DNA of 64,000 bases from JAVBME01 sp031552765 (lineage in GTDB: Bacteria; Bacillota; Negativicutes; Acidaminococcales; JAISLQ01): positions 78,119 through 142,118 of the forward strand of contig JAVBME010000005.1 in NCBI GenBank assembly GCA_031552765.1. Direction: 5' to 3'. Of this stretch, positions 18,838 through 26,118 are shown in pieces. The notes below the pieces were generated by a model. It was not told the origin of the DNA and did no database searches. It saw nothing but the letters and a program-made list of their open reading frames with translations. The position numbers were made by a program, and so were the translations under genes. Positions within the stretch are counted from its first letter, which is position 1; each line of letters begins with the position of its first letter.

Positions 18838-20097
18838 ATGATTGAAAATACTTGCCAAAATTATACACAGGGAAATTTCTGCAAATTGGAAAGCATAATC
18901 TGCCTGGTTTTAGCAGGAGTGGCTTTTTGTCTGCCTATTTTTCCTAAAGCGGCGTCATTTCTATTGGAGATGGGCGTGCTTTTGGCTTTGTGCGACAATG
19001 TGTTGGCCGGGCGTTTCAAGATGGCTATGCCGTTTTCTTTCCGCCTGCTGCTGCTTTTTGCCGCGCTGGCCGGCCTTTCCCTTTGGGCTTCGCCCAGGTT
19101 TTTTGAGAGTTTTTATAACTATAAGACGCTGATACCGCAATACGTATTTATTTACTGGCTCGCCATTTCTTACATAAAAACGCCGGCCCGCACTTACGGT
19201 ATGTTGACGGCTGTGCTGGCGTCGGCCGCTTGTGTGGCCAGTTATGGCATATACCAGTATTTTTACGGCGGCGCTTTGGTAACAGCGGAGTGGGTAGACT
19301 CGGCCTATTTCCCGGCCCTCAAGAGCAGGGTGTTTTCAACTTTGGAAAATCCTAACATCCTGGCTTCTTTTTTAGTAACTACTGTCGCGCTTTGTGTGGG
19401 CGGCATCCTGGGCTGCGACCGTCTGCGGGTGCAAGCGCCTTTGACGGTGCTCATGGCAGTCTGTACCGTATGCCTTATTTTTACTTTTTCGCGCGGCGCC
19501 TGGCTCAGCATGTTGATAGTGCTGCTGGCGGCGGGAGTTATGTTCAGCAAGCGGTTATTGTTTCTTTTTAGCGGTGTTTTGGCTTTGGCTGCTTTTTGTA
19601 TGAAAGACCTTATTATAAGCCGCTTTATTTCGGCCTTCCAGGGCGGCGATACCTCGTCGGCCTTACGGCGCGCCATATGGGAAAGCACCTGGGCGATGAT
19701 CGAAGATTTCCCTTTTACAGGCATTGGCTGGAACGCCTACCAGTTTGTCTATCATAAGTATGATTTTTTTATAAATAACCCGGAAAACATCATCTACCAC
19801 GCCCACAATATGTACCTGAACATCGCCGCCGAACTAGGCCTGCCCGGCTTGGCGGTATTTCTCCTGCTATTGGGTCTGCATTTTTATATGGCGGTCACTA
19901 CTCTGCAAAAGGCTAAATCGCCTACGGCAAGAGCTGCGGCCATAGGTTTTTGCGCAGTGTTGTGCGGGGTAGTCGTGGGTGGTTTTACTGACTATACTTT
20001 GTTCAATATGCAGTTGGCATCGATCTTCTGGCTGCTCAACGGACTTACCTTCGCTTTGTGGCAACAAAATAAGACAGTAACAGACAACCGGTTTTAA
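18838..20097 (+). CDS. O-antigen ligase-like polytopic membrane protein
   Basis: This protein of 419 residues has about ten to twelve hydrophobic segments and a large extracytoplasmic loop. The loop holds GIGWNAYQFVYHKYD and HAHNMYLNIAAELG, the Wzy_C/WaaL pattern with the conserved His. FTFSRGAWLSM is the usual Arg-containing motif of the family. Such proteins attach or polymerise sugar chains on lipid carriers outside the inner membrane. The acceptor cannot be told from sequence. The gene supports an outer-membrane organism, though some Gram-positives also have the fold. It ends at a terminator. Confidence 0.8.
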   Translation: MIENTCQNYTQGNFCKLESIICLVLAGVAFCLPIFPKAASFLLEMGVLLALCDNVLAGRFKMAMPFSFRLLLLFAALAGLSLWASPRFFESFYNYKTLIPQYVFIYWLAISYIKTPARTYGMLTAVLASAACVASYGIYQYFYGGALVTAEWVDSAYFPALKSRVFSTLENPNILASFLVTTVALCVGGILGCDRLRVQAPLTVLMAVCTVCLIFTFSRGAWLSMLIVLLAAGVMFSKRLLFLFSGVLALAAFCMKDLIISRFISAFQGGDTSSALRRAIWESTWAMIEDFPFTGIGWNAYQFVYHKYDFFINNPENIIYHAHNMYLNIAAELGLPGLAVFLLLLGLHFYMAVTTLQKAKSPTARAAAIGFCAVLCGVVVGGFTDYTLFNMQLASIFWLLNGLTFALWQQNKTVTDNRF

Positions 20098-20115
20098 TCT
20101 TCTTAAAACAATAAT

Positions 20116-20147
20116 AAAGCCCCTCCTGTTTTTTACAGGAGGGGTTT
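20116..20147. terminator. Bidirectional terminator between convergent genes
   Basis: CCCCTCCTG / CAGGAGGGG with a T-rich loop. On the + strand TTTG follows; on the - strand a T-rich run follows. It separates the O-antigen-ligase-like gene from the DedA gene on the opposite strand. Confidence 0.85.
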
Positions 20148-20165
20148 GTCATGTCGTCAAAAAAC

Positions 20166-20831
20166 TTACCGGCGTATCTTCCGTGTTGCGTATAACGCAT
20201 TTAGCTTCGCGATAAACAGTGGACATATCGATATGACTACTATCAACGCCATGATGGCGGAAAGGTTTTTTCTGACAAACGGCTGGCTGCCGAAAAAATA
20301 ACCTGTTACCAGGAAAAGGAATATCCATAAAAAAGCGCCGGTAAAATTATAAAAAGCGAACGGCGCGGGACGCATCTTGGCGATACCGGCTACAAAAGGG
20401 GTGAAAGTACGCATGATGGGCATGAAACGGGTAACGACCAACGCCACGCCGCCGCGCCGTTCAAAAAACTCCATTGCGTCGTCAATGTTTTTCTTTTTTA
20501 TAAAACGTTCGCTTTCTCTGTCGTATATTTTTTGCCCGACACGGTGCCCGATGGCATAATTTACTGTATTGCCCAGTACTGCGGCCGCGAACATTACGGC
20601 AAACAGCGCGAATATATTGGAATCGCCCAGCGCCGCCACGGTACCGGCGGCAAAAATGAGAGAATCTCCCGGTAAGAATGGTGTTACCACGAGACCGGTC
20701 TCACAGAAAATTACCAGAAACAAAGCCATGTATACTATAAAACCGTACTCCTGGAAATATTGGGCCAGATAAGTGTCCATATTTTGTAAAAACGCCAAAG
20801 CCCATTGAAAAATATCCACATCTTGCTCCAT
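20166..20831 (-). CDS. DedA-family membrane protein
   Basis: DedA proteins are inner-membrane proteins; several are now linked to recycling of lipid carriers. The signature FCETGLVVTPFLPGDSLIFAAG (shown here in shorter parts: FCETG, PFLPGDS) and TRFMPIMRTFTPFVAG, with its conserved Arg, are clear. There are four to five hydrophobic segments in 221 residues. No good ribosome site precedes ATG 20831; an internal ATG 17 codons in is an alternative. Two TATAAT-like boxes lie just upstream on the minus strand. Confidence 0.9.
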   Translation of the reverse strand: MEQDVDIFQWALAFLQNMDTYLAQYFQEYGFIVYMALFLVIFCETGLVVTPFLPGDSLIFAAGTVAALGDSNIFALFAVMFAAAVLGNTVNYAIGHRVGQKIYDRESERFIKKKNIDDAMEFFERRGGVALVVTRFMPIMRTFTPFVAGIAKMRPAPFAFYNFTGAFLWIFLFLVTGYFFGSQPFVRKNLSAIMALIVVISICPLFIAKLNALYATRKIRR

Positions 20832-21088
20832 TAGATTATAATTTGAAAGGAAAACTTTCGATTATATCTTATCAAAATATGAGCCGCGCGACAACCGTTC
20901 TTTGGACTTTGCCAGTAGAGGGCGCACTAAAAGGCCCTGAGGGGAATTGCTATCATAAAAATTAATCGCCAGCATTTGATTTGTTTATAGATGTGCAGGG
21001 CACTTTGAAAAAAATTTTTTAAAAATAAAACAATGATTTTTGTATACATAATACTCTTGTAAAAAACTATGAAATTATTATTTTTGTA

Positions 21089-21116
21089 TAGACAAATGTA
21101 AAACACATGCTATAAT
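21089..21116 (+). promoter_or_regulatory. Promoter of the hydrogenase operon
   Basis: TAGACA (21089-21094), a 16-base spacer, and a perfect TATAAT (21111-21116) with an extended TGC just before it. Confidence 0.65.
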
Positions 21117-21238
21117 TAGTGGAAATAATTAGCAACTGTTGTGTTGAAAGTTATCGTATCGGAATTGATATATATAGGCCCCGCCTGTTTTTTTTGCTTT
21201 TTTAAAGCAGGATTTTGTGTGATTGCCACCGAAAATTG

Positions 21239-21265
21239 CTAATAAAAGTTACATTATTTTATTAG
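21239..21265. repeat. Perfect 9-bp inverted repeat in the hydrogenase leader
   Basis: CTAATAAAA, a 9-base spacer, TTTTATTAG. It lies in the transcribed leader about 70 bases before the first start codon, so it could be an operator or a short RNA hairpin. Confidence 0.5.
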
Positions 21266-21331
21266 GCGGAAAATTTCGTGATCTGGCGATACAGGCAAAA
21301 TATGGCAGCGTTTGGAGGGGACTTGATTTTG

Positions 21332-21706
21332 ATGACAATCGGCGATGTACGGAAGATTTTAGGGGCCAAGGTGCTTTGTTGTGAGGAACTGCTTGACAAA
21401 ACTATTGTTTATAATGCCTGCGGAGCAGATTTGATGAGCGACGTGCTGGCTTTTACCAAGGAACGAACGCTGCTTTTGACTGGCATGACCAATTTGCAGG
21501 TCATCCGTACAGTCGAGATAAGCGATTTGAGCGGAGTAGTATTTGTAAGAGGTAAGATGCCGCGTCCGGAAGTGTTGGAAGCGGCTGTCGAGCAGCATAT
21601 CCCAGTCCTTATGACCGAGATGACTATGTATGAAGCGTGCGGGATGCTCTATAAAGAAGGGGTGCCCGGTTGTTCGCGCAATGAAGGAGTCGCATTGAAT
21701 GCCTGA
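21332..21706 (+). CDS. DRTGG-domain protein, first copy
   Basis: A small 124-residue protein with the DRTGG fold found beside CBS domains and in phosphotransacetylase. The segment LLLTGMTNLQVIRTVEISD, then VVFVRGKMPRPEVLEAAVE, is typical of the copies found in clostridial hydrogenase operons. ATG 21332 follows GGAGGGG (21314-21320); TTG 21323 is an alternative, and a GTG at 21278 has no site. It overlaps the next gene by eight bases. A ligand-binding or regulatory role is usually assumed, not shown. Confidence 0.75.
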   Translation: MTIGDVRKILGAKVLCCEELLDKTIVYNACGADLMSDVLAFTKERTLLLTGMTNLQVIRTVEISDLSGVVFVRGKMPRPEVLEAAVEQHIPVLMTEMTMYEACGMLYKEGVPGCSRNEGVALNA

Positions 21707-22139
21707 ATTACACATGCATATGAACTACGATCTGGTGGCCGGTGATTTCGACCGCGCCGGAGAAGCGTCGAGCAAAATAAAAAAGACATTGCAGCAGATA
21801 GGCGTACCGCCTGATACTATCCGCCGCATTGCCATAGGTACATATGAAGCCGAGATGAACGTCATCATACACTCTCATGGCGGTACGGCCAAGGCGGAGA
21901 TTTTTCCCGGCTACACGATTATCACATTGGAAGATAACGGTCCGGGAATTGCCGACATAGAGCTGGCGACCCAGGCCGGTTATTCAACTGCGCCCGATTA
22001 TGTACGCGACCTTGGTTTTGGAGCGGGCATGGGCTTGCCTAACATGAAAAATTGTTCGGATGACTTTTCCATACAGTCGCAACTGGGCGTAGGGACAAAG
22101 ATCATTATGAGGTTTGACCATAACAGCCGTACGGGCTGA
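21699..22139 (+). CDS. RsbW/anti-sigma-like histidine-kinase-type ATPase
   Basis: This 146-residue protein consists of one GHKL ATP-binding domain. The N-box is in EAEMNVIIHSHGG, the G1 box is DNGPGI and the G2 box is GAGMGLPNM. There is no dimerisation or sensor domain, so it resembles anti-sigma-factor kinases (RsbW/SpoIIAB) rather than a full sensor kinase. Its targets may be the small DRTGG proteins beside it (inference). It overlaps the previous gene by eight bases. Confidence 0.82.
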   Translation: MPELHMHMNYDLVAGDFDRAGEASSKIKKTLQQIGVPPDTIRRIAIGTYEAEMNVIIHSHGGTAKAEIFPGYTIITLEDNGPGIADIELATQAGYSTAPDYVRDLGFGAGMGLPNMKNCSDDFSIQSQLGVGTKIIMRFDHNSRTG

Positions 22140-22157
22140 AAACGTGTGGTGTGAAAA

Positions 22158-23495
22158 TTGGACAACAGTTATTTTCATTCGGTAAAACTTGATAAGAGCG
22201 CTTGCAAGGGTTGCGTCACTTGCATAAAGTTTTGCCCCACCCAGGCCATACGCATCAGGGACGGCAAAGCTTTGATTATTGAGTCGCGCTGTATCGACTG
22301 CGGCGAATGTATCCGGCGCTGTCCGAACCATGCCAAAAGCGCCCTCACCGACAGTATTGAAAACCTCGGCAGGTTCAAGTTCAATGTGGTTTTGCCGGCG
22401 CCGGCGCTTTATGCTCAATTCCACCAGGATATTTCGCTGGAGAAAATTTTTGCCGCGCTGATAAAACTGGGCTTTAACGCTGTTTACGAAGTCGCCCTGG
22501 CGGCCGAATATGTGACCATGGAAATAGAACACTATATAAAAAACACGCCCGACTTGCCAAGGCCGACGATCTCGTCGGCCTGCCCGGCGGTCATCAGGAT
22601 GATACAGGTAAAATTCCCGGCTTTGATAAAACACATCATCCCCCTGTCGTCGCCTATAGAGGTAGCGGCCACGGAAGCGAAAAGGCTTTTTTCCCAAAAG
22701 ACGGGGCTGCCGCCGGAAGATATCGGCGTATGGTTTATCACTCCCTGCCCGAGCAAAGTCACCAGTATACGCCAGCCTGTGGGCGTCGAGTGCACCGATA
22801 TTTCAGGGGCTATAGGGATATCGTCCATTTACGGCGAATTGCAAAGGATCATTGGCTCTATCGAGCCTGTCGACATAGAATTTGCCCGGGCCAGCTCTTA
22901 CGGCATAGGCTGGGGTTACGCCGGCGGTGAAGTGCGTGCTACCGGCATAGTCAATTCACTTATCGTGCACAATGTGACGGAAGTTGTGGATGTGCTCGAA
23001 CAAGTGGACATGGACAAAATGGACGACGTAGATTACATTGAGTGCCTGGCCTGTTCGGGTGGCTGTATAGGCGGGCCGTTGACGGTAGAAGACCGTTTTG
23101 TGGCGGAGAAAAACCTCAAGCTTCGTGTGCGCCGTATGCGCGACCGGGAAGATGGCGACCGCCAGAAGACGCTGGCGGGGCAGCAAGAACCTATGACCAG
23201 CAATTGGAAAGCGCGCCGGCTTAAAATAGAACCAAGGCCGATGATGAAACTGGACGACGACATAATGGTGGCCATGCAAAAGCTGGTAAAAATTGAGCAG
23301 CTCATTAAAGACTTGCCCGGTCTTGACTGCGGGGCCTGCGGCTCGCCAACTTGCGCTAGCCTGGCGGAAGATATAGTGCAAGGGCTGGCCAGCGAGACGG
23401 ATTGTATCTTTAAACTGCGCCATATGGTAAACAACCTCGCGGAAGAAATGTTTAAATTATCTAAACAGACACCGGCGACGAAGACCAAGGAGTGA
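22158..23495 (+). CDS. [FeFe]-hydrogenase-like iron-sulfur protein, probable redox sensor
   Basis: 445 residues. Two ferredoxin-type 4Fe-4S sites come first (Cys16/19/22/26 and Cys45/48/51/55). A hydrogenase large-subunit-like domain follows with reduced H-cluster motifs: ACPAVI (Cys142), TPCPSK (Cys197) and ECLACSGGC (Cys299, Cys303). Four cluster ligands therefore remain, but the catalytic TSCCP-type Cys and the GGGGQP tail are missing. A C-terminal DCGACGSPTCASLAEDI motif marks an extra 4Fe-4S domain. This composition fits the putative sensory hydrogenases found near hydABC. The start is TTG 22158 with only a weak ribosome site; the frame is closed just upstream. Confidence 0.83.
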   Translation: MDNSYFHSVKLDKSACKGCVTCIKFCPTQAIRIRDGKALIIESRCIDCGECIRRCPNHAKSALTDSIENLGRFKFNVVLPAPALYAQFHQDISLEKIFAALIKLGFNAVYEVALAAEYVTMEIEHYIKNTPDLPRPTISSACPAVIRMIQVKFPALIKHIIPLSSPIEVAATEAKRLFSQKTGLPPEDIGVWFITPCPSKVTSIRQPVGVECTDISGAIGISSIYGELQRIIGSIEPVDIEFARASSYGIGWGYAGGEVRATGIVNSLIVHNVTEVVDVLEQVDMDKMDDVDYIECLACSGGCIGGPLTVEDRFVAEKNLKLRVRRMRDREDGDRQKTLAGQQEPMTSNWKARRLKIEPRPMMKLDDDIMVAMQKLVKIEQLIKDLPGLDCGACGSPTCASLAEDIVQGLASETDCIFKLRHMVNNLAEEMFKLSKQTPATKTKE

Positions 23496-23501
23496 TAATT
23501 G

Positions 23502-23849
23502 ATGAATATTGACGAGGTAGTAAAAAGTCTTTCTTTGGAAGTGAAAACCCCTGTCCGCAATATGGACGTTCAGGTGGACGGCTGCTATGTTTCCGACCTC
23601 TTGAGCAATGTTATGGGCCAGACCGGTGAAGGGGTACTTTGGGTGACCATGCAGGGACACCCAAACATCGTGGCGATAGCGTCGCTATTGTCCCTTTCGG
23701 GCATCATAGTGGCGGGCGGCGCGCCGATAGAACAAGAGACGCTCAATAAAGCGGCGGAAAATGATGTGACGGTTATGGCGACAGACAAGTCTTCTTTTGA
23801 AGTGGCGGGGCTGCTTTACCAGCTAGGCGTAAAGAGCGCCAAAAAGTAA
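23502..23849 (+). CDS. DRTGG-like small protein, second copy
   Basis: 115 residues, related in pattern to the first DRTGG protein: GEGVLWVTMQGHPNIVAIASL, ending here at its conserved core, then IIVAGGAPIEQETLNKA. ATG 23502 follows AAGGAG. Its stop codon shares one base with the start of the PHP gene. Function is not known; its repeated pairing with the kinase-like ATPases suggests a signalling part. Confidence 0.7.
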   Translation: MNIDEVVKSLSLEVKTPVRNMDVQVDGCYVSDLLSNVMGQTGEGVLWVTMQGHPNIVAIASLLSLSGIIVAGGAPIEQETLNKAAENDVTVMATDKSSFEVAGLLYQLGVKSAKK

Positions 23850-24610
23850 TGGCTGACTGGCTGGCCGACCTTCATATCCACTCGCTCTTGTCGCCTTGCG
23901 CCGATATCGAGATGACGCCTCACCATATAGTAAGAAGGGCTGGGGAAAGCGGAGTAAACCTTTTGGCTATAACCGACCATAACGTATCGGCCAATGTTTT
24001 GCCTGCTGTCAATAAGGGGCAGGAATACGGCGTGGTCGTGTGGCCAGGGGTGGAGGTCGAGTGCCAGGAAGGCGCTCATATAGTAGTATTGTTCGATGGT
24101 ATGAGAAAGCTCAACTCTTTTCAGCAGCTTATCGATAAGAATATGTCTGGTTTGCAAAACAATCCGGAAAAATTTGGCGGGCAGTTTGTCGTAGATGAAA
24201 ATGATGACTTTGTCCGGGAGGAAGAGCGACTGCTTTTAGCGCCGGTAAATCTTTCCGCCAGCCAAGTAGTGACGGCGGTGGATGATATAGGCGGTATATG
24301 CGTGGCTGCGCATATCGACAGGCCATCGTACAGCCTTTTGACTTACCTAGGGTTTCTCCCGCCGGACGCCGGCTTTGCGGCGGCGGAGATTTCCCGGCAC
24401 TCACTAAAAGAACTGACCGAAAAGAAGCTTAGCCCTCTAATAAGCAACTTACCCTACCTCACTAATTCTGACGCCCATACCATGGAGGAATTCCTTTCCG
24501 GGCCGAAAAATCTCCTCGTTATGGAGGAGCCGACCATTAAAGAGTTCAAATTGGCCCTGATGTGTTCCGGCGGGCGTAGGATAGAGGCAGGCAAGTTTAT
24601 AGCAGGCTGA
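23849..24610 (+). CDS. PHP-domain metal-dependent phosphoesterase
   Basis: 253 residues with PHP metal-binding motifs DLHIHSLLSPCAD and ITDHNVSAN, a His in CVAAHIDRPS, and NSDAHTMEE near the end. Members hydrolyse phosphate esters such as nucleotides or histidinol phosphate; the substrate here is unknown. It begins on the last base of the preceding stop codon. A TATAGATAAAAC stretch and GGAGG separate it from hydC by 44 bases. Confidence 0.85.
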   Translation: MADWLADLHIHSLLSPCADIEMTPHHIVRRAGESGVNLLAITDHNVSANVLPAVNKGQEYGVVVWPGVEVECQEGAHIVVLFDGMRKLNSFQQLIDKNMSGLQNNPEKFGGQFVVDENDDFVREEERLLLAPVNLSASQVVTAVDDIGGICVAAHIDRPSYSLLTYLGFLPPDAGFAAAEISRHSLKELTEKKLSPLISNLPYLTNSDAHTMEEFLSGPKNLLVMEEPTIKEFKLALMCSGGRRIEAGKFIAG

Positions 24611-24654
24611 GTAGTTTATATAGATAAAACTTTAATTTTGGAGGTTTTTAATTC

Positions 24655-25146
24655 ATGACTCAAGGAACATGCTGCTGCAATGGGCAGGGCAAAACGGATT
24701 TCACAGAATTGGACGTTATTTTGGAGAAGTATAAGAGTCAAAAAGGGGCGCTTATACCTATCTTGCAGGCGGCGCAGAACGTATACGGCTACCTGCCCAA
24801 AGCGGTAGTCGAGCGGATAGCTGAAGGCGCCGGCACGCCGGTAAGTAAGGTGTACGGCGTGGTGACTTTTTATTCGCAATTTCACCTCAACCCGCGCGGG
24901 CGCAATATTATCAGGGTGTGCCAGGGCACGGCCTGCCATGTGCGCGGCGGCAAGAAAATACTGCAAAAACTGGAAGAACAGCTGGCGATAAAAGCTGGCG
25001 AAACCACTGAAGACCTGCGCTATACTCTGGAAACGGTCGCCTGTATCGGCGCTTGCGGCTTGGCGCCGGTGCTGATGATAAACGACGATACCCACGGCCG
25101 CTTGACGCCGGAATCTTTAGCGGGAATTTTAGGCAAGTACGAGTAA
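24655..25146 (+). CDS. hydC: NADH-dependent [FeFe] hydrogenase, NuoE-like subunit
   Basis: A 163-residue thioredoxin-like 2Fe-2S protein homologous to complex I NuoE. The ligands are Cys89 and Cys94 (CQGTAC) and Cys130 and Cys134 (CIGAC). It passes electrons between the flavin subunit and its partners in trimeric HydABC enzymes. A Cys-rich N-terminus (TCCCNG) is unusual and could bind another metal or be a loose tail. The GGAGG site is good. Confidence 0.92.
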   Translation: MTQGTCCCNGQGKTDFTELDVILEKYKSQKGALIPILQAAQNVYGYLPKAVVERIAEGAGTPVSKVYGVVTFYSQFHLNPRGRNIIRVCQGTACHVRGGKKILQKLEEQLAIKAGETTEDLRYTLETVACIGACGLAPVLMINDDTHGRLTPESLAGILGKYE

Positions 25147-25151
25147 TTTTT

Positions 25152-25715
25152 ATGCGCGATTTATCACTTCATATAATCGACCTAGTGCAAAACTGTGTAG
25201 AAGCAGGGGCTAAAAAGGTCTGCCTGACACTGGAAGAAGACCTTTTGCACGACCGGCTGGTGATAACCGTGGAAGATGACGGACGCGGCATGGACCAAGA
25301 AATGCTGGCCAAGGTGAAAAGCCCTTTTGTTACCAGCCGCAAGACGCGCGACGTCGGCCTCGGCATACCTCTCATCGACATGTCCACAAAAAGCGCGGGC
25401 GGCGAGCTGATAATAACGTCGGAGCCCGGCAAAGGCACGAAAGTCGTGGCCAGTTACCGGCACAGCCATATAGACAGGCCGCCTCTGGGCGATATAGTAA
25501 CGACAGTTAAGATAATCGCCATAAGTTATCAGAACATATCTTTTCATTATGAACACAGGAAAAACAGCGCCGTATTCATTCTGGATACAGATGAAATGCG
25601 GGAGATTTTAGGCTGCGACGCCGACTTTAGCGCAGGTGAGATCCGGGACTGGCTGGATGAGTATTTGCGCGAAGGTTTGGCCGGGCTGGATAAAAATGGA
25701 GGAAAAGATACATGA
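25152..25715 (+). CDS. Histidine-kinase-type ATP-binding protein
   Basis: 187 residues. The N-terminal 115 form a GHKL ATPase: N-box in VQNCVEAGAK, DDGRGMD as G1 and GLGIPLIDM as G2. The C-terminal part (from about residue 120) is a variable domain. ATG 25152 sits five bases after hydC; in-frame codons further upstream belong to the hydC region. It overlaps the next gene by four bases. Such genes are regularly placed among NuoE/NuoF-type hydrogenase genes; their role is unproven. Confidence 0.8.
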   Translation: MRDLSLHIIDLVQNCVEAGAKKVCLTLEEDLLHDRLVITVEDDGRGMDQEMLAKVKSPFVTSRKTRDVGLGIPLIDMSTKSAGGELIITSEPGKGTKVVASYRHSHIDRPPLGDIVTTVKIIAISYQNISFHYEHRKNSAVFILDTDEMREILGCDADFSAGEIRDWLDEYLREGLAGLDKNGGKDT

Positions 25716-26074
25716 AATCTTTAGAAGATTTGAAAAAACTCAAAGAAAAACTGCAAGCGGATACCAAACTGCGCGATGCCGATGGGATAAAGGTCATAGT
25801 GGGGATGGGAACATGCGGTATCGCCGCCGGAGCGCGCGAAGTCATGGCCGCCCTGATGGACGAGGCGAAAAAGCGTAATCTCAATGACGTATCCTTCCAG
25901 CAGACCGGCTGTATCGGCATGTGTGAAAAAGAAGTGCTGGTCGACGTCGTAAGGCCCGGCGAAGCGCGTATAACTTATGGCAATATCAAAGCTTCCGACG
26001 CCGCGAAGATAATCGCCGAACATGTGGTAAACGGCCGCATCGTGGAAGAGCTCGTAGTAGCAAAGCTGGTCTGA
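25712..26074 (+). CDS. Thioredoxin-like 2Fe-2S ferredoxin
   Basis: 120 residues with the fold of NuoE C-termini. I see Cys35 (GMGTCGIAAGA), Cys67 and Cys71 (TGCIGMC). The fourth position, usually Cys in a CxxxxC pair, reads Ala, so the cluster has three obvious Cys ligands and may use another residue. The related N-terminal domain of HydB next door keeps all four. Start overlaps the previous stop (ATGA). Confidence 0.82.
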   Translation: MKSLEDLKKLKEKLQADTKLRDADGIKVIVGMGTCGIAAGAREVMAALMDEAKKRNLNDVSFQQTGCIGMCEKEVLVDVVRPGEARITYGNIKASDAAKIIAEHVVNGRIVEELVVAKLV

Positions 26075-26118
26075 CATAATCTTGGGGAAGAAATAGTGTT
26101 GACTATGGAGGGAAAAAA

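Larger units (their letters stand above)
20832..21331. other. AT-rich intergenic region with a promoter and a palindrome
   Basis: About 500 bases lie between the divergent DedA gene and the hydrogenase operon. They hold the promoter at 21089-21116, a T-rich hairpin (CCTGTTTT / AAAGCAGG, around 21184-21211) and a perfect palindrome at 21239-21265. The rest shows no coding signal. The untranslated leader of the hydrogenase operon would be about 210 bases long. Confidence 0.6.
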
